Positions 22,566-33,441 of a stretch of 64,000 nt of DNA are shown piece by piece. The notes under the pieces were generated by a model that did not search any database, had not been told where the DNA came from, and saw only the letters and a program-made list of their open reading frames with translations. Positions within the stretch are counted from its first letter, which is position 1. Each line of letters opens with the position of its first letter. This DNA comes from Lojkania enalia. Lineage: Eukaryota; Ascomycota; Dothideomycetes; Pleosporales. Location of the stretch: the NCBI GenBank assembly GCA_010094045.1, contig ML986618.1, positions 124,001 to 188,000 on the forward strand, read 5' to 3'. A program made the position numbers and the translations under genes.

Positions 22566-24357
22566 TGTGATATAAATGTAGGAAGGTAGATGCGATTGTT
22601 GATACAGAGCGCTCTTTGCCAGCCGCGGATTCCCGCGGACTTTCGGACTACCGGTACGCCGTACGGAAACGGATTGGTTCTTCTAATGAGAATAAGTATC
22701 TTTCTTCGCAATACCGTAAAACCCCGGCAATCGAGTAATACTGCGGAAAAAACCGTATTACTCTTGTAGGAGATGCAGAAATTGTGGCAGGAACGATAGC
22801 CGAGCAGCAATCAACCCATGGAGAATTCAGAAAAGTTGTACATGCCAAATGACCGGCCGACCGGTGTTGGGAAGGATCAAAATGCCCGACTAACTAGCTA
22901 TCTAATCACATAAGAAAAACTTTACTGTTTTGCCTCGCCAAGCGTGAATCTGACATCAGATCCAACATTTACTCGGGAGAGAAACACCTGATATGTACTC
23001 CCACCAACACTCTACATATCGTCTATCAAAGTAATTAGTGTATTTGTACCAATCAATCTCTCTAGCTCCTCGTAGTCAACTTCCGGTATGATGCTACTGA
23101 TACTTATTGCAAAAGGCTTGCGTTATTGATAACAAGACTAAGCAAACTCTGACGTTGAGAGAGCGTAATTGACTTCTCCGGGACCTGAACTCCATTATTT
23201 GATACCAATTAGATCTGCCCAAATCGATTCATGAACCGACTTCGATATTGGTTTTTCTAACACTATATGCCTTCTATGCGTCTAATGAATTACCCGGTGC
23301 GGAAAAAGGAACAGTTACACCGCAGCACAGTCACTAACAGCTCACTCGCCGCAGGATTCACGCATAAATAGAAGCGCAAATGCTTAAGCTAAAATCAGAC
23401 CAGCAACCCAAAATACCCCAAAAACATCAGGTAAATAGCTACGAGCACTCGGATCGTCCGTAGAAGAATAGTTTTGTCTTTGCGGGGAGATGGTTAGGGG
23501 AATTAGCGGGCGCTGGTGGGGATTAGCAACGCTCGAACCGAGTAGAGACTGTACTGCGGCGCGCTAGATGTTTTGAAGCAAATTTGGAGCGTAGTCTTGC
23601 AAAGCGACTAAAATAAATAGAACCTTTACGTAAGGCCTCGATACAGGACATTTCGCCGTCTGAATATGCTATCTACTCTGGGGCCAGACATCGATAGGCC
23701 ATCTACGTGCCACAAGCTTCTAGTCACAAACATTTATAAATATATTTAATCGTATACACCATAGGAATATGAAATAGGGCTTTAGATCTCGCAGTCTTAG
23801 GCCCCCCACAATGACGCATTGCTTCACATTCACAAAAATTGCCGAGACGAAGACACCCTATGTCGCACACAACACAGCATAAGCACTTATCTCCATCAGA
23901 CTCTCGGTTCTACATTAGGTTTTCCACATCTGCCCGTCTCATCCGCGCAACAACCATCACGCCGAAAGTCCAGACACAGACATTAGAAGAGTGGAAGAAT
24001 TCCGGGTCACCCGGGGTCCCCCAGCGCCCGAGCTTATATACAATGGGGCTGTGTGTGCAGAACCTCCCGATTCGTAGAATAATTCCTCCACGGACAACAA
24101 CACGCTGTTTTTTGTTGTTGCTGTGCTAACAGACAGGACCTCTTGGTCCGCCTGAACTTAGCTGACTGATCTGACCTTAGATTTCCCTGCCGAGGCCTCC
24201 GCTTGCAAATAGAAAGATTGGTAGTGGCTGAGGTCGCACCAAAAAAAAAAAAAAAAAAAAAAAAAGAAAATGCCACGGATATCTGCCCACACTACGCCGT
24301 ACGCCAAAAATCGAGACACAAACACAAAGATGCGGAAAGGTCGGTGCGGGTGTCGGT
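22566..24357. other. Gene-free stretch
   Basis: About 1.8 kb between two minus-strand genes. No convincing gene on either strand. A run of about 25 A (24241-24265) lies just downstream of the BIM1-like stop codon, so it reads as poly(T) in the sense of that gene; it is probably a 3' flank homopolymer rather than a retroposed tail. Confidence 0.45.
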
Positions 24358-25297
24358 CTAGGCCCACGGTATCCAAGCAGCAGCGATGGCGAGTAACGGG
24401 ACAAGGATTGAGAGATACGGGTTGATGTGAATGGTTGAGTGAGCGGCCGAGATGCTCGTTGACGTGAAGACTAGGTTGAAGCCAATGTCGGATGAGTTGA
24501 AGCAATTAGACCTATTTACCTGTGGGACATCCTCTGGTTCCGCGAACGTGATATCGGCGCACTGTCGCAACGAAGTTAGCTACCACTCACTTTGTGAAAG
24601 AGGCCTTTGTTGCACATACGTTGTACAAAGCGCCGCCGTGCTGCGCGAGCTCAATGATTTGGATCGTCGCATTGTCGCCCACTTTGGGTGTGTAATTTGC
24701 CGGTAGCGGTACTTGCGGAAGACAGAATGTGCCCTCATATTGGAAGTTTGTCGGTCCTGTGATCTGGAAGACGGGGAGCATGGCGTGCGAATAGTTTAGG
24801 GGCTCGTTCCCGAAGCCCATGTTGACGTAAAAGAGGGCCAGCGAATGGCCGGGGAACCAACCTATATATACACATCAGCTATTATAGTCGAGTAGCAGTG
24901 TGGAAGAGTTGCGTACCAGGCTGGATAGAAACGGCACCACCTCCAATGGGCCACTTCGTTCGATTGCTGGATGTTGGCATTCCCCCGCACGGATACTGCC
25001 ATTGCATGCCGTAGGGGAATCCATATGTTCCATTCTCATAGTTGATTCCAAGGGAACCTGGCTTGATGCTTGGGTCGTCCTCTGATACGGTGCCATTGGT
25101 AATTATATTGTTGCCTCGCCATCCCTGAAGCCCACAAGTCAGCCATCGAATGCGTGCATGGTATGGGATGAATGAATCGAGCTGATGGAGTGGAGCAGAG
25201 TCGAGCCCATGCATACCGGATATACAATGACCGTGTGTGCCGAGGCCAGCGAGGACCAGCTGGCGACCAAGAAGATGAGCTCTGTGAAACGAAACAT
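24358..25297 (-). CDS. BIM1/X325-like copper-binding protein, GPI-type
   Basis: Four exons: 25297-25217, 25124-24917, 24861-24620 and 24561-24358, giving 244 aa. A 20-residue signal peptide ends with SLASA, so the mature chain begins with His (HTVIVYPGWRGNN), the hallmark histidine-brace position shared by lytic polysaccharide monooxygenases and the X325/BIM1 family. Conserved stretches include GMQWQYPCGGMP, GWFPGHSLALFYVNMGFGN and ELAQHGGALYNCADI, the last two rebuilt across introns. Several N-glycosylation sequons are present and the C-terminus ends in a hydrophobic stretch (YLSILVPLLAIAAAWIPWA) after a Ser/Thr-rich region, as for GPI anchoring. Known members bind Cu(II) but do not oxidise polysaccharides; Cryptococcus Bim1 takes part in copper uptake. 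A role in copper acquisition or wall biology is therefore inferred. Confidence 0.88.
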
Positions 25298-26771
25298 GGC
25301 GACGATCAAATCCAAAGGCTGCGATGCCAGATAGTTCCGCGCTCTTCTGATGCGAAAGCCCTCACAAAGACGACGTGGAAAACGGGACTGCGGTGAAGTC
25401 GACAGGTCGGGAGCACGCGGTGCAATGGCGGGGGCCTTGGGCACTTAAAGGAACGAGGCGTCGGGCCAGGATGGTCTCTGTACCACCAAGCCATCGACAG
25501 TAAAGGCACGCTTTGCTCGCAACGGGAGGCAGGCGAATTGGCAGCAAATGGCACCGCTGCTCTGGGTGGATGGATGGCCAGCGAGTGCATGTCAGCCTGC
25601 ACTTGGACAGCGAATTGCAGCCGTGGGCGCATATTGAGCCGGCAGGGCCTGCAGCCACTGAGCGGAGCGGGTAGCGACTCCACGGGCGGGAGGGGATCGC
25701 CCAAGAGTGGCCGGCTCAGGTGGCGCCCTCTGAGGGGCGGCCGATGCGGCGTCTGAGTGGCTACGGCCGTGTGAATGTTCTGCAGCCCTTCGGCAGCGCG
25801 CTGGGGCCGCCTCTAAGCGCCCAACTGCTGCGATCCTCCCATCATCCATGCCCTCCTGGACCCTCTCCTCCCGTCAGTGTCCTCGCACATCGCAGCCGGC
25901 GCGCAAACCGTGGGCATCTCGACAGAAGCGTCCATCAACGCTCCTCCAGGCGCGCGCTCGCAGCCGCGGTGATGTGATCGGAACGTGATGAAAAGGCCCT
26001 CTGCGCCGCACTGGCGACAGAAGCGAACCCCGGCAGCGCGCGCAGCATCCATCACCTCCCCCTCCTCCTCTTCCTCCCACCACCAGCCCGCCGCCCCCCG
26101 CGGTGGCTCGCTCTCTCAGCCTTGAGACAGAGACATCCGGCGTGAGACCGGGCAAAGCAGCCGCCTCACCGGCGGCGCAGTCAGCCTGCGCGCACCAGCA
26201 TGTTAAAATAAACGTCAATGCAAGTGGACCCCGCGGTACTGCAGCAATTCAGCCCTGGAGGAAAGGAACAATATATCTTCCTGGGACTGAAGCATGCTGG
26301 TGCATGAAGCTCGCTGCTATTTCCAGTTGGCTCGGCGGCCATCTGATTGGGACGCCGTTTCTTGCCCCTGAGCTTGACTGCCCAAGCGAAGGCTGCTGAG
26401 AAAACAAGCATGTTCTCGCCGTGAGCGTTGCCCTCAGACGAGCACACCATCTCCATGGCCCCCGTTTTTGGGGTCCAGCGATCCTCCTCAATTCGTCCAC
26501 ACCATTCTGATAGGAACGGTCGGCACGGTGCTGCAGCCACCCGATCAATCGTCTTGGATATTTTTTGGCACCAGCAGCATGATTGGCCCGCCTTTCCAGA
26601 GGGGAAAAATAATATTAACTGATCCAAGTCTGTCCCGTTTCGCTTGTACCAGCGTCCCCAAAACAGGCTTCCAAGTGTGCGTGCTGTCACCGGCAGCGTG
26701 GGCAACAGTGCTTAGCACAAAGGGACGCGCCCGAGACCCGTCACCAGCACACGCCAAGAACCCTTAGCACC
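25298..26771. other. GC-rich intergenic island upstream of the BIM1-like gene
   Basis: About 1.5 kb of clearly GC-richer sequence with many GGC/GCC/CGC triplets, open in several frames on both strands because of composition. None of these frames resembles a protein family. It should contain the promoter of the BIM1-like gene and the 3' end of NUP82. Confidence 0.45.
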
Positions 26772-29385
26772 TCACCTCTCTGTCGCTATTGATATGCCCA
26801 TACTCCGCAGGCGGTTTATGGCCGCCTCCACAAGCGCAGTCTCGCGTTCTAATAGCGCTTCGATCTGCTCCTCCTCAAGCTTGCGCACCTGCGACGGAAC
26901 CTTCACCCCCCCTGACGCCGGCTTCCTGTTTTCTATCCTGGACATCTCCTCGACCTCTTTCGACAAATCCTCTTTGAGGTCCTTGACCTGCTCGAGGCGC
27001 AGCCAGGCCGGGGTCTCGCTGCCGTCCACGTCGTTCGTTAGAGTCTGTGCATGCTTGTCTATACTGCACTCCATTGTAGAAAGCTCTTCCAGTAAACTCG
27101 CCTCCTTCTCACTGAGTCCTGGTCCCCCGATGTTTGCCATTCTCCTCCGGATGGCTTCGTATCGTGTGTTGAGCTTTTGTTGTCTCGCTTTGACATTATT
27201 GAGGCGTTCTTCAATCTTTGCATTACCATATCCCTCTGATCCAGTGTCTGATTGGACCTCGTCGTTTCCAATTGCCGAATCGATTTTAGTGGCTAATTGC
27301 GCAGTCCTAATTATTTGGTCCTTAAATTCGTCTTGAAGTCGTTCGCACCGCCGAAATAAGTCGGCCACCCCACTCTGAAGCCGCTGAGTGAAGTGACTAA
27401 GGACCTTGTGCACAGTCATTAGGAGCTCAAGGTTTGCTGGGGATAGTCGAATCTCATCCTTGAGGAATGCTTTGTGCCTTGCGGGTACATCTCGGTCGAT
27501 AACTGCAAGGAGCTGCAGATCCTCGTATAATTCTTTGGGAGGTTGGTAGATGGGGCGCATTTCCATCGGAGCAGCCTCAATAGACATATACTGGGCGAGC
27601 TCCTCTTCAGTTGGGATGCCGTATTCAGGGGCATCAAGGACGACTGCGTACGGCTCGTGTGAGATGGTGGTAAGAACGAGATATCCGATGTTGCCATCTT
27701 CTAGGACAACGCAAGATGTCACTTCTTCGGATCCTCGCTCAGCATTCTGCGGTCGTTGAATGCAATGCTCGACTTGTGTACTAGCTGCTTCAAGGAGCCG
27801 TTGAATCCGGAACTCAGATCCTTCGGTTTGTGGCTCGGATAACTCATTTTCCAGCTTTCTCACCCAGGATTCCAAAGAAACATAAAAAACTCCATCGCTG
27901 TGCGACACAAAAAAGGAGAAATCGGTGTGAACGTCGGCCGTAATACTTTGACCAGATGAAGAGGCTTCATCGTTTGTAAGCGCAATTGTCTCTGTCAAAA
28001 CAAGTTTGTGCTCAGGAGATTCAGAAACGGTGTATCCATCCTAATGATTGTTAATCACAAATTATTGAGGAGATCAGCCAACTTACCTTAGAAGTAGCGG
28101 GAAGCCACCGTCCTACAATACCCTCGAGGTCGAGATATATGTGTACTTTGCTCGTGTCTGTTAGTAGGCAAACAGCCGCTGATGGCGAGCCCTCAGCCTT
28201 TCCCTCGCCCATGCCATCAGAGAATGTTTTAAGAGAAAAGACAATAATGTCTCTGAGTTCAAAATAGTCCACATCCGGAATGAGATTAAAAGGCCCCTGA
28301 AGAAAAGGAACGGCGGGTACAGAAGTAGGTCTAGTGAAGACCTTTACTACGTCGCCGCTGGGGAGGTTCTCCCTGAACGGCTCCTGATAAGTGAGGTCAG
28401 AGAGCCACCCAAGTTGATTTTGTGCTGTCTCCTTGTCCTCAGGCGTCGCATCAGACTCTTCCAAGATATCCGCGTTATAAGTGTTGATCGACGTAGCTAA
28501 AGTTTCTAGAAATGTAGTGGCACCCGGAGATTCACCCAACTGCCATTTGCTGGGGAGAAGTGGGCAAAGAGCGTATACATCTCCCTCAATCATTGCAATC
28601 CACAATGTTTGGGGTGCCCATCCGTGGACGCCCTCTTGATCCGGATAGTCTCCAAAGCATGCCGAGGCTACCTCGAGCTCCGCAGAGTCTGGAGAAAACC
28701 CTTTAGATTTCCCAAACATTGTTGCACTTAAGTCGTCAGCAGCGCTGGTAGCATTTGCCAGCTTGACGAGGTTTATGGAGAGTGTGGGTTCACTGAACGT
28801 TGAACGATCCGCGCGGTTTAGCTCCCACAGCCGCACCACGCCCTCCCGAGTGATTGTGACAAGACAACGCCCACAATATCCAAGCGGATGCCACAGAACT
28901 GATGCAATAGGCGATTGCTCCAAAACGTGGGCGGTCTCTCCTACTTGGAAAGACTTAGGCTTGATCGGGCTAAGGTCGTCTGAGTCGAGGAGATTCGAAT
29001 CTGGGAGAATTACAACGTGGACAGTATGCGATGTACACACGGCCATATAATTGCCATAGGGCGATATTGCCAGGCGCGTTATCGGGAGCGGCACAGAGAC
29101 CTTGAGTGTTCGATACGATGCTTGTTCAGTGGGATTCGCCAGTCGCCGGCTTCGGGAGGAGCTCATATTGGCATTGTTGGCTCCGTAAGCTTCTTTGAGC
29201 TGCGCAAGGTCTGCCCAGCGTATTTCCCTCCCTACAGCGACGAAAATCTCCGAGCCCCGCGTCGCTATCGTCTTTTGCGCGCTGGCGGTCTCTTTCGCGG
29301 ATGGTGTAGCCTTCGACGCGAACATCTCGTAGCCAGGGAACGGCCTAGTGAGCCATGGCGGTGTGTAGCCGATCACTTTCGGCAT
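26772..29385 (-). CDS. NUP82: Nucleoporin NUP82-like
   Basis: Two exons, 29385-28087 and 28040-26772, separated by a 46-bp intron (GTAAGT, CATTAG), giving 855 aa. I took ATG 29385 because it begins MPKVIGYTPPWLTRPFPGY, the way fungal homologues begin; the frame is open further upstream without similarity. The N-terminal two thirds form a beta-propeller-like region (blocks such as SVLWHPLGYCGRCLVTITRE and GVVRLWELNRADRS resemble WD-type blades). The C-terminal third, from about residue 640, is predicted coiled coil with heptads (RYEAIRRRMANI, EVEEMSRIENRKPA, EEEQIEALLERETALVEAAI). This layout matches Nup82/Nup88, which sits on the cytoplasmic face of the nuclear pore and anchors Nup159 and Nsp1 for mRNA export. 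Divergent from CBP20, another mRNA-export factor. Confidence 0.85.
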
Positions 29386-29777
29386 TATAGCCCAGATAAT
29401 TGGCGCGGGCGGCGATGTAGGACAGATTGTTCGGTCGAAGTGTTGAGGACCGTTGTTTGGGCAGGCGTAGAGCAAACGAGCTCAGTGCTTGCACTTTCCA
29501 GGTCGCGCAAATTGAGATCACTAGAGTTTATAAGTATATGTAGGCGGCGTGTTGAGCCAGTGCAGGTGGTCGGAGGTGGTGGAAGGAGGGAATTTATATT
29601 TTGATTTCCTGGTCTTGCTCTCGAAAGAAAGTCTGACTTCGGAAGGGTGAATACAGGCGCGTTTCGGCAAAACGTCGGCGCGTCGTCGAGCTCAGAGCTT
29701 GAGCGAGAAACAGCCCCGTATACCTCCGATACCTGCCTACCTTTCACTACTTCACCTCCGCATCCAGACAATCAGCA
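29386..29777. promoter_or_regulatory. Shared NUP82/CBP20 divergent promoter region
   Basis: 392 bp between two start codons facing apart. Both genes act on nuclear RNA export, so shared regulation is plausible, but no specific element is identifiable by eye. Confidence 0.5.
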
Positions 29778-30467
29778 ATGCCCCCTGTCAGGAGCATAAG
29801 CACAGTAGACCGCTTAGACAAGCCGAGCTCCTACGCCTCCAGCAAAGTCCGTCCCCGCATTGCCGCCTAGACCATCTGTTTACACCTAGCTAACCTTGCG
29901 GAGCAGAAGCGACGTAGGCGCGGCGACCGTGATCGCGATGATGACCGTCGTGAGCCCAGTCCCGATTCAGAGGAGAAGCTGAAGGACGCAACAACGCTGT
30001 ACGTGGGCAATCTGTCCTTCTATACCACTGAAGAGCAGATCCACGAGCTCTTCTCAAAGTAAGTCTACCCGCTACACATGTCACTTCCTAGCTAAAGCGA
30101 GGCAGGTGCGGTGAGATCAAGCGGCTCGTCATGGGTCTGGATCGATTCCAAAAAACGCCGTGCGGCTTCTGCTTCGTCGAATACTACACCCATCAGGATG
30201 CGTTGGATTGCATGAAGTACATTGGCGGAACAAAGCTCGATGAGCGCATCATTCGGACAGATCTTGACGAAGGTTTTGCTGAAGGCAGGCAGTACGGGTA
30301 TGTACTGTTTGGCTTTGAATATAGGGATGGTAGGGCTAACATGAAGCAGGCGAGGCAAATCTGGTGGCCAAGTGCGCGACGAGTACCGGACCGAGTATGA
30401 TCCTGGCCGAGGCGGATATGGTAGAGCTATTAACGACGATTACTACGATGAGCGGGACTACCATTAG
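29778..30467 (+). CDS. CBC2: Nuclear cap-binding protein subunit 2 (CBP20)
   Basis: Exons 29778-29846, 29907-30058, 30106-30297 and 30350-30467, giving 176 aa. It binds the 7-methylguanosine cap of nascent pol II transcripts together with CBP80. Conserved parts: [14 protein letters not shown] at the start, the RRM from [20 protein letters not shown] through [20 protein letters not shown] (RNP1-like [11 protein letters not shown]) and [20 protein letters not shown], and the Gly/Arg-rich [13 protein letters not shown] tail. Exon 1 is joined to exon 2 at 29906 using a CTAAC branch site and CAG acceptor, with a weak donor GTCCGT; this junction is the least certain (a GAG acceptor three bases earlier would add one codon). 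The exon 2-3 and 3-4 junctions restore conserved residues. The run of Arg and Asp after the junction is charged linker. Confidence 0.92.
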
Positions 30468-30649
30468 AACGCCTCACGGGTATGGTGGATTTTGTATTGC
30501 ATGGGCCGGGGTTTGGCGTTCGTCTAGGGTTTCCGATACCCGCAGTGTTCTTTAAGTAGGTTCTAGTCTAGGTAGTTTCATCTAACAAGATAGTTTTCTC
30601 CCCAACGCTGTTCATTGTCACCGATCGAAAGCCCTGCTAGAGAACGCAA

Positions 30650-31558
30650 TCATATCGACCGGTCAACCAGTTCGAATTGCTGTCTTCGCTGGACCGCTTT
30701 AAGTACCTCCCCAAGCCACCATACGTGTATGCGCGGATCATCGGTTAACTCAGGGTGGAAGCTGATTCCGAATACATTGCCTTGGCGCACAGCAATAATG
30801 TCCTCAGCGCCGGGATGGTTGTGCTCTTGATTGTGTTGCAGAGCAGATGTGTCCGTGGAGAGCTTGGCCATGACCTCCACATCTGCATTCAATTCCTCTC
30901 TGGCAAGATCGTCGACCGGAGACTTCGCTGGAGCAACAACCGTGGCGTCTCTTGAGGCTTCCTCAGCTTGGATACCAGTCCGATGTGGCAATATCTTCTC
31001 TACTACGGGCGCTCTTATGAAGACGCAGCGGTAGGGCTGTTCAGCACTTTTGTCAAGGCTATCACCGAGGAATGGAAGAGATAGTGTAGCCTGGAAACTT
31101 TCGGTCTGCCGTCCGAAATGATTTCTATTCACCCGCACATCCAACCCCCCAATTAGTTCTTGGCCACCTATTTTTGTCCTGTTTGCAGATTCTGCAAGCA
31201 GAATAAGTCCCGCACATGTTCCCCAAGTAGGTTTACGGAGGACCCTGGCCAATATTAGTGATTGGGAAAAGCACTGGGTAAATAAGTATGCTCACTTGAC
31301 GAACTCTCTTAGCGGTTCCAACAGTCCCGATCTTGCTGCCACAAGAGAAATAGTCGTGCTCTCGCCGCCGGGCAGAATCAAGCCGTCGCACTTGTCCAGC
31401 TCTTGCGGTGTCCTAACCTCGGTGAAATTCCATTTCACATCTTGATCATTCCGCCTCTTTAAACTTTCGGCCGCACGGCGCAGAAGCTGAACATGTTCGC
31501 TAAATGCACCCTGGAGTGCCAGCACGCCAACCGTGACATCTGGCAGGCTTACCGTCAT
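30650..31558 (-). CDS. SNO1: Pyridoxal 5'-phosphate synthase glutaminase subunit (PdxT/SNO type)
   Basis: Two exons, 31558-31296 and 31244-30650 (51-bp intron, donor GTGAGC), 285 aa. PdxT hydrolyses glutamine and passes ammonia to the PdxS/SNZ subunit in DXP-independent vitamin B6 synthesis. Class-I amidotransferase hallmarks: VGVLALQGAFSEH at the N-terminus, LILPGGESTT (oxyanion region), the nucleophile in WGTCAGLILLA, VNRNHFGRQTESF, and the catalytic His and Glu in GISFHPELTDD. It is longer than bacterial PdxT (about 190-220 aa) owing to an insert of about 60 residues (roughly 190-245) before the His-Glu part, as seen in fungal copies. The SNZ partner is not in the window. Head-to-head with the phosphopantetheinyl transferase gene, 252 bp apart. 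Confidence 0.93.
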
Positions 31559-31810
31559 ACCCGAAAAAGGCGACCGAGCCGAGGGTAGGACAAGAAGTAA
31601 GACTTTGCTGATCGGAGTCCGAAGATTGTCATCGAGAGATTTATTGGAAGAGTCATATAAATCAGAAAGTCCGGTGCCTTATCGATAAGCCACGACCACA
31701 TTCATAAGGTGCGCTTTGTTCCGCCGAGCTGCTGCTGTTGCTCAGCCGCCAAGCTGCCGACCATTCTACCCACAACACCCGTGGATATCCTCGTCAGTGG
31801 CTCAGTGAGC
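31559..31810. promoter_or_regulatory. Short divergent promoter, PdxT / PPTase
   Basis: 252 bp separate the two start codons, so a bidirectional promoter is likely. No clear TATA box is visible. Confidence 0.5.
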
Positions 31811-32873
31811 ATGGCAACCGAGCCAAAGGAGGTGGAATTGACCTGTTGGTTGCTAGATACGAGGAACTTGTGGCCGGGAGACAAGATTGCACAATCTGTT
31901 CGATGCACCAGCTGCTGGTCGTTGCAGTTGCTGACCTCGTCAGGCTTCAGAAGCGCTTCAACTAATCAGTCATGAAGAGCGCGAAACATGTATCCGCAAA
32001 TACCACATCACAGATGCAAAGATGACGCTGGGGTCTGCGTTGATAAAACGACTATTCATTGCTAAAACTCTCGGTATACCATGGAAAGAAATTCGATTTG
32101 GCCGCAAGAGGGATCCGAAGCACGGCAAACCCTGTGCGCTACTGCCCGATGGAACCCCAGCTCCGATTGAATTCAATGTCTCGCATCAAGCGGGTCTTGT
32201 AGCTCTCGTTGGCTGCAAGTCCCCCGATGTCGAACTCGGTGTAGACATTGTATGCGTAAATGAGCGGAACGACTACCGGCTTATCGATCAAGAAGGGTTC
32301 GACGGCTGGGTTGGCGTTTACCAAGAGATCTTTTCTCCAGAAGAGAGCTGGGACATGAAGTACAACACCGACCCATTCAAATTGCTCGACGGAACCGTGG
32401 TTACTCCTGCTATGTTAGGTAGGTACGACAGATGTTGTGTCCGAGACCAAGATCTCGTAGCTACTTTCCCAGATGGGAGGAAGATGAAGTTCTCGAGTGA
32501 TTTGTTGATCGATGCGAAACTGCGCCGCTTCTACACCTTCTGGTGCTACAAAGAGGCATACATCAAACTCGACGGCGAGGCTCTCCTTGCCAAATGGATT
32601 CAAGAGCTAGAGTTCAAGAGTGTGCGAGCGCCAACTGCAGGGACGGTAGCGAGGTGTAGTACGCACGGACAGTGGGGAGAAAGAGTCAATGATGTAGAGG
32701 TCTGGCTCAAGCGCAAACATCTAGAGGACGTGAGGATGGAAATTCAGGCTTTTGAGGAGGACTTCATGATTAGTGTCGCTGCGAAGCCTGTAAATCTTCT
32801 GCCTGAGGTCTTGACAGGGTTTCAGAAGCTGCACTTGGAGGAAGACCTTATGGAATTCGCGAGAATTTCTTGA
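31811..32873 (+). CDS. npgA: 4'-phosphopantetheinyl transferase, Sfp/NpgA type
   Basis: Exons 31811-31897 and 31944-32873, separated by a 46-bp intron with weak donor GTTCGA and a CTGAC branch site; 338 aa. It transfers the phosphopantetheine arm of CoA onto carrier domains of polyketide synthases, peptide synthetases and alpha-aminoadipate reductase (lysine synthesis), so one gene serves primary and secondary metabolism. Signatures: LTCWLLDTRNLWPG at the start, EIRFGR with PIEFNVSHQAGLVALVG, the Mg-binding ELGVDIVCVNERNDY (GVD core) and FYTFWCYKEAYIKLDGEALL with the W-x2-KEA-x-KL motif. The last 60 residues are more variable. The spliced N-terminus (AQS joined to ASEALQLISHEERE) matches the family, while reading through the intron leads to a stop. 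Confidence 0.93.
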
Positions 32874-33441
32874 TACCATTGCAGCAGTCCATGCACATGA
32901 CACATTTTGCATGCGTTCCTTTGCGTGCCGTCGCGTTCTCCCCAGCGTCTGACAACCTGTTCGTATGAGGGTGATCCTTCTGAAGCTCTCGGCCGCCGGT
33001 CGAAAAGAACGGCCGTGGAGCAATGGTTCAGAACAACCCATGAGAGTTTGCACGGAGCGGGCGGGATACTACCGCCCGGAACTGGTATCCAAGCGCACAT
33101 GATTTGTTTACCGCCAATTGCGGGGTGCGTCAAGCACCAACTCTCAAATGCACAAAATTATTAGCCATAATCGTGTTAGATCTGACCGCACGTCATGGGT
33201 CCATTCATCTTTTCATACCTAATCAAATTCCAAAAAGATAAAGACCCCGGTACGCCCTTTGCATCTAGTATTGACATTCACGCATCGGTCTTCCTCCCTA
33301 ATCCAGGTCCTCAATCATCACAAGATCCCATTACACGTCCAAACCTCCAAACCTACAATCCCCAAACCCCAGAACCCAAAAACAATTCCCACAAGTCCAA
33401 CACAAAAACTAAATTTAAAATATAAACAAAAAAAAAAAAAA
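32874..33441. other. Intergenic region and A-rich leader of the DJ-1 gene
   Basis: 568 bp between two plus-strand genes. The last part (33370-33441) is very A/C-rich on the plus strand and ends in a run of about 14 A immediately before the DJ-1/PfpI start codon. Confidence 0.45.

Noticed and set aside
24241..24265. 25-nt A-run as a retroposed poly(A) tail
   Set aside because: No gene body in the correct orientation before it; lies in the 3' flank of a minus-strand gene where it is a T-run.
26181..26705. 174-codon minus-strand open frame in the GC-rich island
   Set aside because: Composition-driven; no similarity, and overlapping frames of similar length are open on both strands.
29386..29475. 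N-terminal extension of NUP82 upstream of ATG 29385
   Set aside because: Frame is open but without ATG and without resemblance to the family, whose members begin at the MPK start.
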